Below, piece after piece: positions 1 through 6,201 of a stretch of 7,512 nt of DNA. Within the stretch, counting starts at the first letter, position 1; each line of letters starts with the position of its first letter. The notes below the pieces were generated by a model. The model saw only the letters and a list, made by a program, of their open reading frames with translations, searched no databases and was not told the origin of the DNA. The stretch covers positions 1 through 7,512 of the forward strand of contig CAAFRY010000137.1 in assembly GCA_900765525.1 (NCBI GenBank), in the 5' to 3' direction. The position numbers were made by a program, and so were the translations under genes. The DNA comes from an uncultured Blautia sp. GTDB lineage: Bacteria > Bacillota > Clostridia > Lachnospirales > Lachnospiraceae.

Positions 1-19
1 AAGTTTAAAATTTACTGGG

Positions 20-28
20 TAAGGAGGG
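20..28 (+). promoter_or_regulatory. Ribosome binding site of the deacetylase gene
   Basis: TAAGGAGGG lies 7 bases before the ATG at 36 and fixes that start. Its first three bases form a TAA in frame 2. Frame 2 is open from the window edge to there, so an upstream gene could end at 22 with its stop overlapping the Shine-Dalgarno sequence. The same arrangement is seen between the second permease gene and the first URO-D-type gene. No promoter is visible in the 35 bases before the gene. Confidence 0.8.
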
Positions 29-35
29 ATGAGTC

Positions 36-737
36 ATGAGGATTTTAGTATTCGGAGCCCATCCGGATGATGCGGAAATCTGCTGCGGCGGTACCATGGC
101 CAAATATGTAAAAAAGGGACATGAGGTGTATATTATTCATGCTTGCAATGGAAACAAGGGGGATTTTATTACAGAGCCGGAGGAACTGGCCAGGATACGC
201 TGCAGGGAAGCAATAAAAGCAGGTAATATAATAGGAGCCCGGGTTTCTTGTCTGGCATATGGAGATGCAGAAATTTTTTATAACGAAGAAAATTTAAAAG
301 TGTTTGTTAAGGCTATCCGGGAAGTAAATCCTCAAGTTATCTTTACCCATAACCCTGAGGATTATCACCTGGACCATACGGCAGTATCAAAGCTTGTGGT
401 GGACGCTTCTTTTTTAACTTCAGTGCCTTCTTATTGCCCGGAGGAGAAAGCTATGGAGTGTATTCCACAAATTTATTTTATGGAAACTTATAGCGGAATA
501 GGTTTTTATCCAACCGAATATGTGGATATTTCAGAAGAAATAGGGGTAAAGCTGGAAATGATGAGACAACATGAAAGCCAGATTTGCTGGATGAAAGAAC
601 ATGACCATGTGGATATTCTTGAATATCTGCAGGTAAATGGAAAATACAGGGGGTATCAATGCGGAGCTACTTATGCAGAGTGCTTTACCCGGTACCTGAC
701 AGCCCTGCGGGCTGTACCGGGAAGCTTTCTGCCATAA
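36..737 (+). CDS. PIG-L/LmbE-family zinc-dependent N-deacetylase
   Basis: This 233-residue cytoplasmic protein, with no signal peptide, is of normal length for the family. It opens with a short strand followed by AHPDDAE (residues 8-14), the family signature, in which His9 and Asp12 are the expected zinc ligands and Asp11 the expected general base. A second motif at residues 105-114 (His105, Asp109, His111, Asp113, His114) supplies the third ligand, probably His114. Known members hydrolyse an N-acetyl group from GlcNAc conjugates (GlcNAc-PI, GlcNAc-malate in bacillithiol synthesis, GlcNAc-inositol in mycothiol synthesis) or from chitooligosaccharides. The sequence does not say which substrate applies here. 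Its place as the first visible gene before a sugar ABC importer, 29 bases upstream, favours a role in breaking down an imported N-acetylated sugar. The last codons form a strong hairpin (688-721). Confidence 0.9.
   Translation: MRILVFGAHPDDAEICCGGTMAKYVKKGHEVYIIHACNGNKGDFITEPEELARIRCREAIKAGNIIGARVSCLAYGDAEIFYNEENLKVFVKAIREVNPQVIFTHNPEDYHLDHTAVSKLVVDASFLTSVPSYCPEEKAMECIPQIYFMETYSGIGFYPTEYVDISEEIGVKLEMMRQHESQICWMKEHDHVDILEYLQVNGKYRGYQCGATYAECFTRYLTALRAVPGSFLP
688..721 (+). repeat. Intercistronic stem-loop at the 3' end of the deacetylase gene
   Basis: The left arm is CCCGGT, a 5-base bulge (ACCTG), then ACAGCCC. The loop is TGC, and the right arm is GGGCTGTACCGGG. This gives 13 base pairs, mostly G-C, with one bulge. 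It spans codons near the end of the deacetylase gene and finishes 13 bases before its stop codon (735-737). No T-run follows, so it is not a standard intrinsic terminator. Hairpins at this place in transport operons often protect or define mRNA ends so that the binding protein is made in excess; that role here is inferred. Confidence 0.6.
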
Positions 738-751
738 AATATAATATTTTA
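735..751. repeat. AT-only inverted repeat before the binding-protein gene
   Basis: TAAAATA and TATTTTA form a 7-base perfect dyad around a 3-base centre. It starts at the stop codon of the deacetylase gene and ends just before the Shine-Dalgarno sequence of the next gene. With only A-U pairs it would be weak as RNA structure. It more likely gives an unstructured, A/U-rich region that helps ribosomes bind, or an RNase cleavage region below the GC-rich hairpin. The dyad could also be chance in AT-rich sequence. Confidence 0.4.
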
Positions 752-753
752 AA

Positions 754-761
754 AAGGAGGG
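754..761 (+). promoter_or_regulatory. Ribosome binding site deciding the start of the binding-protein gene
   Basis: AAGGAGGG is followed by five T residues and then ATG at 767. The same frame is open back to an ATG at 659, which would add 36 residues and overlap the deacetylase gene by 79 bases. That extension would bury the lipoprotein signal peptide and has no such ribosome site, so 767 is the start. Confidence 0.9.
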
Positions 762-766
762 TTTTT

Positions 767-2104
767 ATGAGAAACAAGAAGGTTTTAGCACTGGTTATGG
801 CTGTGATGATGGCTGGGGCAGCTCTGGCTGGATGCGGAGGACAGGAAAAGGCGGATTCTGGAACAGAAGGAGGACAAGATACATCGGGTGGAAGCGGGGA
901 AGAGGTAGTGGAAATCCGTATGTCCAATTGGCGGGTAGAGGAGATAGAGGCCTTTGAGGAGATTAACGCAGAATTTATGAAGGAATATCCAAATATTAAG
1001 CCTGTATATGATGCTATCAAGGCCACTGAATATGATTCTAAAATATCTATTGATTTGCAAAATAATACGGCAGCAGATTTACTCTACATAAGGCCTTTTG
1101 ACCGGGGGCAGGATTTGTATGAACAGGGTTATATAGAGGCAATCACTCAGGAGCAGGTGCCTAACCTGGCCAATACTACAACCATGCAGACAGATGTATA
1201 TACGGACGGAGAAACAGGAACGGTTTATGCGGTACCCTATATGTACATTAACTATGGCTTCATGTACAACAAGACTATGTTTGATGAATTGGGACTTACG
1301 GAACCAGAGACCTGGGAGGAGTTTTTCCAGGTTTGCGATGGGTTAAAGGAAGCCGGAAAGCTGCCCTTAGCTTTCGGAATCAAGGATAGTTGGATTTTGA
1401 GCGGCAGCGTCTCAGACGGAATATTCGGAGCCTTTGTGGGCGGAGAGGAAGGTCGGCAGAAGCTGCTTTCAGGAGAACTTCTTCCCACCTCCCCTGAGAT
1501 GGTAGAATCTTTTGAAACAATGAATAAATTTGTGCCTTATATGCCGGACAATTATGAGGGTGTCAGTTATCTGGATAATGTGCAGATGTTTGCTATGGGA
1601 GAAGCTGGCATTTATCCGGGAGGTTCTTTTGATTTAGGATTGATTCAGCAGCAGGGAATAGACTTTGAGATGGGCGTTTTTGCTCCTCCGGTAGTAAATA
1701 AAGGTGATACCAGATGGACTTCTTTTAACGGAGGTGCAGGTATCGGCTTAAACGCTGCCTCTGAACATAAGGAGGAAGCACTTATTTACATGAATTGGCT
1801 GATGAGCGAAAAAGGACAGCAGATGATTGGAGATGCGGCTCCGGGTCTTTTTCCCTGTGCTAACATTGATACTTCCGCATTGGAGGACCCTTTAGTTCAG
1901 GAAATGATGGGATTTGGCGGAGAAAACGGAGAACTATATACCATAAGCTGGTGCATGAAATTAAATAGCGGTACGCCTACGGCTACATCCCTTGCAGATG
2001 ACAATCTTTTCCTTATGCTCCAGGGAACACAGACGCCAGAAGAAACAGCTCAGATTATACAGGATGGTGTGGCTCAGTGGTATGAACCCTGGCAAAATAA
2101 ATAA
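767..2104 (+). CDS. Carbohydrate ABC transporter solute-binding lipoprotein (family 1)
   Basis: The protein has 445 residues. It begins with a lipoprotein signal peptide: basic MRNKK, a hydrophobic stretch (residues 6-19) and the lipobox LAGC with the lipidated Cys at residue 23. A Gly/Ser/Glu-rich linker follows to about residue 50. The rest reads as a two-lobed family 1 extracellular binding protein: a first strand with MSNWR, a helix ending in EFMKEYPNI, a hinge segment with YAVPYMYINYGFMYNK, the TWEEF helix typical of sugar binders, and a late GGAGIGLNAASEHKEEALIYMNWL-type region whose helix packs the second lobe. It would sit on the outer face of the membrane and deliver a sugar or oligosaccharide to the two permeases encoded next, 30 bases downstream. 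It resembles MsmE/MalE-like proteins, but the ligand cannot be read from sequence. Aromatic residues are frequent, which fits stacking on a sugar ring. Confidence 0.93.
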   Translation: MRNKKVLALVMAVMMAGAALAGCGGQEKADSGTEGGQDTSGGSGEEVVEIRMSNWRVEEIEAFEEINAEFMKEYPNIKPVYDAIKATEYDSKISIDLQNNTAADLLYIRPFDRGQDLYEQGYIEAITQEQVPNLANTTTMQTDVYTDGETGTVYAVPYMYINYGFMYNKTMFDELGLTEPETWEEFFQVCDGLKEAGKLPLAFGIKDSWILSGSVSDGIFGAFVGGEEGRQKLLSGELLPTSPEMVESFETMNKFVPYMPDNYEGVSYLDNVQMFAMGEAGIYPGGSFDLGLIQQQGIDFEMGVFAPPVVNKGDTRWTSFNGGAGIGLNAASEHKEEALIYMNWLMSEKGQQMIGDAAPGLFPCANIDTSALEDPLVQEMMGFGGENGELYTISWCMKLNSGTPTATSLADDNLFLMLQGTQTPEETAQIIQDGVAQWYEPWQNK

Positions 2105-2134
2105 AGTCCGGGATGTGTAACAGGAGGGGTGTAA

Positions 2135-3067
2135 ATGAAGGCCAAAAAATCAAAAGGCAGAAAAAAGAAGAAGTATTTTGTTTTAGCCTATATTCTGCCA
2201 GCGTTTCTTATCTATACCGTGTTTATGGCTGCTCCTATACTTCTTTCGCTGAGAACCAGTCTGTATGAGTGGACCGGTGTAGGGGATATGAAATTTGTAG
2301 GGCTGGAGAATTATATAGCGCTTTTTACAGAACCTAATTATAGCCAGAGATTTTTTAATGCTTTGGGCAATAATGTAGTAATGTTTGTATTTATGATGGT
2401 TCTGCAAAATGTTTATGGACTGGTGCTTGCAGTGCTGTTGACAAGAGGTCTGCGGTTTTCCAATTTTTTCCGAACCATTTTTTTCTCTCCTGTTACTATC
2501 TCTGTTGTGATTGTAGGATTTATATGGTCGTTAATTTATAATCCAACATACGGTATTGTTAATGGAGCTTTAAAAGCGGTAGGACTTGACAAGTTTGCTA
2601 TTTCGTGGCTGGGAAACGAGGGTACTGCCCTTCTGTGTGTGGCCATTGCAGGGGCCTGGCAGTCCATAGGTCTTACAATAATGATGTTTGTAGCCGCTAT
2701 CCAGGGAATCCCGGATGACGTATTTGAATCCGCCAGACTGGATGGCTGTGGTGAATGGAAGTTGTTTGCTAAAATTACACTTCCGTTGATTACGCCAAAT
2801 ATTGGAATGGTCACTGTATTGACCTTAATCGGAAATTTTGCCAATTCTTTCGATTTGATTTATGCAATGCAGGGGGTGATTGCAGGACCTAATTATGCTA
2901 CAGATGTTTTGTCAACCTACTTCTACAGGACAGCCTTTGGCGCCTATGGCTCCTTTATGCCGGATATGGGTATGGGAGCCAGCATTGCCACAGTGATGTT
3001 TATCATTGTCTTTGGCTGTGTAGGAATATGGCTGCTTATTGATGCCAGAAACAGGAGGGATAGTTAG
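2135..3067 (+). CDS. Carbohydrate ABC transporter permease, MalF/MsmF type
   Basis: This is a 310-residue integral membrane protein with a very basic N-terminus (MKAKKSKGRKKKK), as expected for a cytoplasmic end. About six membrane segments are visible, near residues 14-36, 77-100, 110-135, 163-190, 218-240 and 278-302. The EAA loop that docks on the ATPase is canonical: Glu198-Ser-Ala, Gly204, then nine residues, Ile214-X-Leu216-Pro217. The start follows AGGAGGGG (2122-2129) by 5 bases. It would form a heterodimer with the permease encoded next; the intervening gap is one base, which suggests translational coupling and equal amounts. Sequence type matches the raffinose/melibiose-like (Msm) branch of the sugar permeases, but the specificity is set largely by the binding protein and is unknown. 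Confidence 0.93.
   Translation: MKAKKSKGRKKKKYFVLAYILPAFLIYTVFMAAPILLSLRTSLYEWTGVGDMKFVGLENYIALFTEPNYSQRFFNALGNNVVMFVFMMVLQNVYGLVLAVLLTRGLRFSNFFRTIFFSPVTISVVIVGFIWSLIYNPTYGIVNGALKAVGLDKFAISWLGNEGTALLCVAIAGAWQSIGLTIMMFVAAIQGIPDDVFESARLDGCGEWKLFAKITLPLITPNIGMVTVLTLIGNFANSFDLIYAMQGVIAGPNYATDVLSTYFYRTAFGAYGSFMPDMGMGASIATVMFIIVFGCVGIWLLIDARNRRDS
3053..3059 (+). promoter_or_regulatory. Ribosome binding site of the second permease, inside the first permease gene
   Basis: AGGAGGG lies within the last codons of the first permease gene, 9 bases before the ATG at 3069. It selects that start over the in-frame ATG at 3039, which lies deeper inside the upstream gene and would add ten residues unlike a permease N-terminus. 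Confidence 0.8.
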
Positions 3068-3068
3068 T

Positions 3069-3923
3069 ATGAAGAGAAAGAATAATCAGAATCATTCCTG
3101 TTTGAGAGGCGGAGGCAGGGCTGTTGCTTATTTGATTCTTGCCCTCCATGGATTCCTGACATTGTTTCCACTGTATATTATGATTGTAACTTCGCTGAAG
3201 GAAAACAAGGAAATTTTTCATTCTCCTTTTGCTCTGCCGTCTTCCTTTCGGTGGGAAAGCTATGAGAAGGTGCTGAGGCTTAATGATTTTGCAGCATATT
3301 TCAGAAACAGCATTTTTGTAACGGGAATCTCAGTTGTGCTGTTTGTCGTGGTGTCCCTGCTGGCTGCCTATGCCTTAGGTCGTTTCCGGTTTCGGGGAAA
3401 TGGTGCTTTGTATATTTATTTCCTTCTGGGAATGATGGTGCCCATTCGATTAGGGGTTATCAATATGTTTGATACCTTTAACAAATTAAAGCTTAATGAT
3501 ACATTGCTGGGACTTGTGTGCATATATACAGCCATGAGCATCGGGTTTTCTGTCTTTATCATGACGGGATTCATGCGAGGGCTGCCTGTGGAAATCGAGG
3601 AGTCAGCTAAAATAGATGGCTGCAGCAGATTCCGCATTTTGTGGAATATACTAGTACCCGTACTGAAACCGGCCATTGCAACAGCTGTAATTTATAATTT
3701 TGTTCCTATATGGAATGATTTTTACTTTCCGTTGATATTTATTCAGTCTGAAAATTTGAAAACACTTCCTATTGGAGTGACTATATTCTTTGGCCAGTAT
3801 CAGACTGACTGGCCTACCGTGTTCGCCGCATTGACATTAGCGGCGCTTCCGGTTTTGATTTTTTATTTCTTAATGTCAAAGCAGTTTATTAAAGGCCTGA
3901 CCGCAGGGGCAGTGAAGGGATAG
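3069..3923 (+). CDS. Carbohydrate ABC transporter permease, MalG/MsmG type
   Basis: This 284-residue membrane protein has six likely membrane segments, near residues 18-42, 80-103, 112-132, 143-167, 198-222 and 253-275. The family features appear in order: a TSLKENKEIF segment after the first helix, AYALGRFRFRG after the second, the ATPase-docking EAA loop with Glu178-Ser-Ala, Gly184, and after nine residues Ile194-Leu-Val-Pro197, and the usual MalG ending FIKGLTAGAVKG. It pairs with the MalF-type permease encoded one base upstream. No ATP-binding subunit is encoded in the window. Many Gram-positive bacteria energise several such importers with one shared MsmK/UgpC-type ATPase encoded elsewhere, which is the likely situation here. 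Confidence 0.93.
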   Translation: MKRKNNQNHSCLRGGGRAVAYLILALHGFLTLFPLYIMIVTSLKENKEIFHSPFALPSSFRWESYEKVLRLNDFAAYFRNSIFVTGISVVLFVVVSLLAAYALGRFRFRGNGALYIYFLLGMMVPIRLGVINMFDTFNKLKLNDTLLGLVCIYTAMSIGFSVFIMTGFMRGLPVEIEESAKIDGCSRFRILWNILVPVLKPAIATAVIYNFVPIWNDFYFPLIFIQSENLKTLPIGVTIFFGQYQTDWPTVFAALTLAALPVLIFYFLMSKQFIKGLTAGAVKG

Positions 3924-3933
3924 GAGGGATTTC

Positions 3934-5109
3934 ATGACTTCAAGAGAAAGATTGATGGCAGTGCTGCAGCATAAAATACCAGACCGGGTTCCGGTTTCCA
4001 CATACGATATGACTGGTTGGCATTATGACCCCAGAGATGAGAGAAGGGAGCAGGGACTGGCAGATTATGTAAAGAGAGAAATTTTTACTACTTATCTTAC
4101 AGGTTGGTGGAATCAGGAACCTTCTTATCAGCCCTTAATGGAATATGTACGGCAAAATGCAGACTGTCTTTATATGACGGATGTACCCATGGGAAATGCT
4201 TATACAGCCAGAAATACCCATATAGAGCAGAGGAAAGAAGGAATCAGTACCTATACAAGAATTACGCTCACAACACCTAAGGGGGACCTCACCCAGGAAT
4301 TTCGAGTGGATGAAGGGGTGTACACTGCGTGGGAGATAGAACACAGGATTAAAGACGAGCGAGATGTGGAAAAATATTTGTCTATTCCATATGAACCGGT
4401 GGAGCCGGATGTATCGCACTTGAAGGTACAGGATGAATTTATCGGTGAAAACGGTATTCTGTTGGTGGATGTTCCGGACCCTATATCCGAAGTGTTCAGT
4501 TTGTTTGACTTCCAGGAGTTCCTGCTGTTTGCCTTTTCCGAGGAAGAGCTGATGTTTAAAATGCTGGATAAGGCCTATAGTGAACAATATGATTTTATGG
4601 AACGTATATTGAAAAAAGGGGCAGGCCCTCTTTTCCGGTTTTCAGGTCCAGAGGTTTGTACGCCTCCGTTTCTGCCTAATGAATATTTTGAAAAATATGT
4701 AGTGAAATATGATAAACCTTTAATCCGTCTGATACATGACTATGGACAGTACGCAAGAATACATGCTCACGGAAAAGTTAAAACTGTTCTGAAATATATG
4801 ATGGATATGGAAACCGATGCAACAGACCCGGTAGAAGCTCCTATATCAGGGGACCTTACCCTGGCAGAGGCTAAGGAAATATGCGGAAACAGAATGGTTT
4901 TGTTTGGTAACATACAGCTTAAGGATTTGGAAACTCTGCCGCCGGAGAGAATGAGAGAGTTGGTGAAGCGCTGTGTGGAAGAAGGAAAGCCGGGAGGCAA
5001 TTTTGTAGCCCTACCTACAGCTACCCCTCTCAATGTACCATTGTCAAAAAGAACAGAGGAAAACTTCCATATATTCATTGATACTGTGCTGGAGTATGGG
5101 AAGTATTAA
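3934..5109 (+). CDS. URO-D-superfamily protein, divergent clade with His-X-His site
   Basis: A cytoplasmic protein of 391 residues in the uroporphyrinogen decarboxylase/methyltransferase (TIM-barrel) superfamily. The N-terminus (TSRERLMAVLQHKIPDRVPV) is the usual opening, and the C-terminal half shows ISGDLTLAEAKEICGNRMV followed by GNIQ, the superfamily's late barrel strands. It is not HemE: the MRQAGR-type segment of true uroporphyrinogen decarboxylase is absent. Where MtaA/MtbA-type methyltransferases have His-X-Cys-Gly, this has His277-Ala-His279-Gly280. Where they have Ser-Pro-Gly-Cys, it has Pro361-Thr-Ala-Thr-Pro365. From memory, this pattern marks a recurrent, biochemically uncharacterised clade found beside sugar genes, so it is probably not decay. 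The reaction is unknown; a metal-dependent step on the imported solute is a guess. The start follows AGGAGGG (3922-3928), which overlaps the TAG stop of the permease gene. Confidence 0.82.
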   Translation: MTSRERLMAVLQHKIPDRVPVSTYDMTGWHYDPRDERREQGLADYVKREIFTTYLTGWWNQEPSYQPLMEYVRQNADCLYMTDVPMGNAYTARNTHIEQRKEGISTYTRITLTTPKGDLTQEFRVDEGVYTAWEIEHRIKDERDVEKYLSIPYEPVEPDVSHLKVQDEFIGENGILLVDVPDPISEVFSLFDFQEFLLFAFSEEELMFKMLDKAYSEQYDFMERILKKGAGPLFRFSGPEVCTPPFLPNEYFEKYVVKYDKPLIRLIHDYGQYARIHAHGKVKTVLKYMMDMETDATDPVEAPISGDLTLAEAKEICGNRMVLFGNIQLKDLETLPPERMRELVKRCVEEGKPGGNFVALPTATPLNVPLSKRTEENFHIFIDTVLEYGKY

Positions 5110-5142
5110 AGAAATAGTAGAATGTGCCGAAAGAGCCAGAAG

Positions 5143-5151
5143 AAGGAGGGG
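5143..5151 (+). promoter_or_regulatory. Ribosome binding site deciding the start of the second URO-D-type gene
   Basis: AAGGAGGGG lies 6 bases before the ATG at 5158. An in-frame ATG at 5122 would add 12 residues (MCRKSQKKEGRI), but has no ribosome site, and its extra codons merely translate this Shine-Dalgarno sequence. Confidence 0.85.
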
Positions 5152-5157
5152 AGAATT

Positions 5158-6153
5158 ATGACTGGCTATGAGAGAATCATGAATACAATAGAAGGAAAAA
5201 AAGCGGACAGAATACCAGTGTGGCCTTTTGTTATGACTTTTGCTGCAAAATATGCAGGGGTTCCGTACGGTGCTTTTGCTTCTGATAACAGAGAGATGGC
5301 TAAAGCTCTTATCAAAACAGCGGAGGACTTTGATTTAGATGCAGTGGCTGTAGATTCAGATGCATACCGGGAGGCTACAGCCTGTGGGGCGCAGATTGTT
5401 TATCCTTATGATGACCTTCCCTATTTAAGGGAAAATGCTATTACGGAAAAGGAACAGTTTTCCTTTTGCCAGCCCAGGATAGAGAACAGCCCCAGGTTGG
5501 TAGATAAAATAGAAGGGGTCCGCAGAGTAAAAGAATACTTTCAGAAAGACAAGGCAGTATGCGGATGGATAGAGGCTCCCCTTCAATGTGCAGGAGTGCT
5601 CTATGCTATGGACCGGTTTATGACAGATATTTATGAGGAGCCAGAGTTCATTCGTGAATTGGCGGACTATACCACAGAGCTTGGAATTGCATTTGCCATA
5701 GAACAGGCAAAAGCAGGGGCGGATATTATAGGTGTAGGCGATGCTATGGCATCTTTAGTTTCGCCAGGTGTATACAAAGATTTTTTTCTGGCCCCTACGA
5801 AAAGGCTGGTAAAGGCAATTAAGGAAAAAACAAATCTGAAAATAAAGTATCATATGTGCGGACAGGCAGCTCATCTGCTGAAATATGCAGAGGAGATAGG
5901 TTTTGACATTGTAAACATTGATTATCTGGTAGACTTGAAAACCGCCATGGAAACAGTACATGGGAATATAACAATAAAGGGGAATATCAATCCGGTTGTC
6001 CTTATGGAAGAAACGCCGGAAGGAATCCGGCAGCTTGCCGGGGAGCTGATAAAACTTGATAACGGCCGCTTTATTTTAAGTCCGGGGTGTGAAGTGGCCA
6101 GGAATACGCCAATCGAAAATTTAAAGGCTATGATAGACAGTGTAAAACAGTAG
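5158..6153 (+). CDS. MtaA/MtbA-like URO-D-superfamily methyltransferase
   Basis: The protein has 331 residues, the usual size for methylcobalamin-dependent methyltransferases of the MtaA/MtbA/CmuA group. The opening TGYERIMNTIEGKKADRIPV is typical, and AGADIIGVGDAMASLVSP in mid-protein is a superfamily hallmark. Most telling is the zinc site: His232-Met-Cys234-Gly235 and Ser308-Pro-Gly-Cys311. This His-X-Cys...Cys triad binds the zinc that activates a thiol acceptor in MtaA/MtbA; as I recall it, MtaA has the same 77-residue spacing between the two Cys. True HemE is unlikely because the MRQAGR-type segment is absent. In non-methanogens there is no coenzyme M, so the methyl acceptor here would differ (tetrahydrofolate, homocysteine or another thiol). 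No corrinoid protein is encoded in the window, so the partner must lie elsewhere or the reaction is different. The gene sits 48 bases after its divergent relative. Confidence 0.85.
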   Translation: MTGYERIMNTIEGKKADRIPVWPFVMTFAAKYAGVPYGAFASDNREMAKALIKTAEDFDLDAVAVDSDAYREATACGAQIVYPYDDLPYLRENAITEKEQFSFCQPRIENSPRLVDKIEGVRRVKEYFQKDKAVCGWIEAPLQCAGVLYAMDRFMTDIYEEPEFIRELADYTTELGIAFAIEQAKAGADIIGVGDAMASLVSPGVYKDFFLAPTKRLVKAIKEKTNLKIKYHMCGQAAHLLKYAEEIGFDIVNIDYLVDLKTAMETVHGNITIKGNINPVVLMEETPEGIRQLAGELIKLDNGRFILSPGCEVARNTPIENLKAMIDSVKQ

Positions 6154-6186
6154 CAGACAGTGAAAGCAGGAAATAATGGAAGGCGG

Positions 6187-6193
6187 TAAGGAG
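6187..6193 (+). promoter_or_regulatory. Ribosome binding site of the kinase gene
   Basis: TAAGGAG lies 8 bases before the ATG at 6202. It supports that start and shows that the kinase is translated independently of the gene 48 bases upstream. Confidence 0.75.
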
Positions 6194-6201
6194 AAGGGTT
6201 T

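Noticed and set aside
740..745. Perfect TATAAT hexamer as an internal promoter for the binding-protein gene
   Set aside because: There is no -35-like sequence 16-18 bases upstream and no TGn extension, and the start of transcription would fall on the Shine-Dalgarno sequence. It is explained by AT-rich sequence.
659..766. Upstream in-frame extension of the binding-protein gene
   Set aside because: It overlaps the deacetylase gene, has no ribosome site and would place 36 residues before a clear lipoprotein signal peptide.
685..1060. Minus-strand open frames here and elsewhere (such as 1252-1488, 4135-4587, 4767-5078, 6260-6550)
   Set aside because: They are antisense to strongly supported genes, lack ribosome sites and have compositions typical of shadow frames.
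6015..6041. Two overlapping, mutually exclusive 6-pair hairpins (GCCGGA-N5-TCCGGC and CCGGCA-N3-TGCCGG)
   Set aside because: They lie inside coding sequence, well away from the gene's ends, and are short. A switch is conceivable but chance and codon constraints explain them better.
3934..6153. Calling either URO-D-type gene hemE (haem biosynthesis)
   Set aside because: Both lack the MRQAGR-type segment of true HemE, one has an MtaA-type zinc site, and no haem biosynthesis genes are nearby.
6135..6162. Imperfect tandem repeat AGACAGTG, about 20 bases apart, around the stop codon at 6151-6153
   Set aside because: There are only two short copies, with divergence after eight bases, so it is not a convincing repeat or binding array.
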